Source: Brevundimonas sp. UBA7635 (GTDB lineage Bacteria > Pseudomonadota > Alphaproteobacteria > Caulobacterales > Caulobacteraceae). From it: a stretch of DNA of 6,257 bases. The notes under the pieces are model-generated. The model saw only the letters and a list, made by a program, of their open reading frames with translations, was not told where the DNA came from and made no database searches. Made by a program: the position numbers and the translations under genes. Below, in pieces: positions 5,226 to 6,257 of the stretch (its first letter is position 1; the number at the start of each line of letters is the position of its first letter). Where the stretch lies: positions 2,345 through 8,601 of the forward strand of contig DLIT01000131.1 of NCBI GenBank assembly GCA_002483865.1, written 5' to 3'.

Positions 5226-6257
5226 TCAGTCCGGCTTCTGGCGCTTCTTGCGGAAGGAGGGGTTCAGGACCTCCTTGCGCAGGCGGATGTTCTTGGGCGT
5301 CACTTCAACCAGTTCGTCTTTTTCGATGTAGGCGATGGCCTGTTCCAGCGACATTTGACGCGGCGGGGTTAGACGGACCGACTCATCCTTGCCCGAGGCG
5401 CGGACGTTGGTCAGCTGCTTGCCCTTGATCGGGTTGACGTCGAGGTCGTCCCAACGCGAGTTCTCGCCGATGATCATGCCCTGATAGGTCTTTTCACCGG
5501 CACCGACGAACATGACGCCGCGGTCTTCCAGGTTCCACAGGGCGTAGGCAGCGGTTTCGCCGTCCGAGTTCGAGACCAGGACCCCCTTGATGCGGCCTTC
5601 GATCGAACCCTTGTGCGCTTCGTAGTGCGAGAAGACACGGTTCAGCACACCCGAGCCGCGCGTGTCGGTCAGGAACTCGCCCTGATAGCCGATCAGGGCG
5701 CGCGACGGGCACTTGAGCTGGATGCGGGTCTTGCCGGCGCCCGACGGGCCCATGTCGGTCATCTCGGCCTTGCGGGCCGACAGCTTCTCGATGACGATGC
5801 CCGAGAACTCGTCGTCCACGTCGATCATGACGTCCTCGATCGGCTCCAGAAGCTGGCCGTTCTCGTCCTTCTGATAGACCACGCGCGGACGGCTGATCGA
5901 CAGCTCGAAGCCTTCGCGGCGCATGTTCTCGATCAGGACGCCCAGTTGCAGTTCGCCACGACCGGCAACCTCATAGGCGTCGGCACCTGCGGTTTCGGTG
6001 ACGCGGATGGCGACGTTGGCTTCAGCTTCCTTCAGAAGGCGGTCACGGATGACGCGCGACTGGACCTTGTCGCCTTCGCGGCCGGCCAGCGGGCTGTCGT
6101 TGACGCCAACGGTCATCGAGATGGTGGGCGGGTCGATCGGCAGCGACGGCAGGGCCTCGGTCACTTCCAGGGCACACAGGGTATCGGCCACGGTTGCTTT
6201 CGACATACCGGCGATGGCGACGATATCGCCAGCTTCGGCATCATCCACCGGCTGGCG
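5226..6257 (-). CDS. typA: TypA/BipA ribosome-associated GTPase (C-terminal part)
   Basis: The frame is open through the right edge (first visible residues RQPVDDAEAGDIVAIAG), so this is the last 343 residues of a protein normally about 605 long. The GTP-binding domain and start lie outside. Visible in order: the end of domain II (about 1-40); the EF-G domain III-like part with NDSPLAGREG and GRGELQLGVLIENMRREG (to about 130); an EF-G domain V-like part with EPIEDVMIDV and GYQGEFLTDTRGSGVLNRVF; and the BipA-specific C-terminal domain with NPIKGKQLTNVRASGKDE, LTPPRQMSLEQAIAYI and DELVEVTPKNIRLRKEVL. That last domain separates BipA from EF-G and LepA. BipA binds the 70S ribosome and assists 50S assembly and translation under stress or cold. 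The visible part is intact, with a basic end (RKKRQKPD) and its own terminator. Its promoter is outside the window. Confidence 0.97.
   Translation of the reverse strand, partial: RQPVDDAEAGDIVAIAGMSKATVADTLCALEVTEALPSLPIDPPTISMTVGVNDSPLAGREGDKVQSRVIRDRLLKEAEANVAIRVTETAGADAYEVAGRGELQLGVLIENMRREGFELSISRPRVVYQKDENGQLLEPIEDVMIDVDDEFSGIVIEKLSARKAEMTDMGPSGAGKTRIQLKCPSRALIGYQGEFLTDTRGSGVLNRVFSHYEAHKGSIEGRIKGVLVSNSDGETAAYALWNLEDRGVMFVGAGEKTYQGMIIGENSRWDDLDVNPIKGKQLTNVRASGKDESVRLTPPRQMSLEQAIAYIEKDELVEVTPKNIRLRKEVLNPSFRKKRQKPD

Overview
The window is GC-rich and has dense coding with long shadow open frames on the opposite strands, as expected of a high-GC alphaproteobacterial chromosome. I suspect Caulobacterales (Caulobacter, Brevundimonas or Phenylobacterium). 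That rests on the style of the HisN, XRE and TypA proteins and on the hairpin-rich intergenic repeats, and I cannot verify the genus without a search. I see no phage, transposase, integrase, CRISPR or tRNA signature. It looks like a core-genome segment rather than an island.

Layout, left to right. (1) The 3' part of a PldB-like alpha/beta hydrolase runs rightwards (1-945, cut by the left edge). (2) It converges, with only 13 bp between stops, on a leftward pair: a small XRE-type regulator (1805-2089) followed by an inositol-monophosphatase-fold histidinol phosphatase, hisN (959-1735). (3) Divergent from the XRE gene, across a 178-bp spacer with a perfect 7-bp inverted repeat, lies a small three-helix GlsB/YeaQ/YmgE-family membrane protein (2268-2525). 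(4) A strong terminator hairpin (2551-2579) sits between it and a convergent gene for a secreted PRC-barrel-like protein with a basic-residue-free Asp/Thr/Pro tail (2607-3107). (5) Divergent from that gene, across 149 bp with a perfect 9-bp inverted repeat and a G9 tract abutting the start, is a short MprF-type aminoacyl-phosphatidylglycerol synthase that lacks the usual N-terminal flippase half (3257-4921). (6) A 304-bp gene-free stretch holds hairpins, an exact 40-bp direct duplication and a terminator. (7) The C-terminal part of the ribosome-associated GTPase TypA/BipA runs leftwards (5226 to the right edge).

Functionally, the middle of the window (glsB-like protein, exported PRC-like protein, MprF-like lipid modifier) has an envelope or stress flavour. 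The PRC-like gene and mprF share one divergent control region and may be co-regulated, but this is inference. The flanking genes are housekeeping (hisN in histidine synthesis, typA in translation and ribosome assembly). I do not see a clear previously undescribed multi-gene system. The points most worth a second look are the 3108-3256 divergent control region (inverted repeat plus G9 tract), the flippase-less MprF, and the duplicated hairpin unit at 5038-5129.
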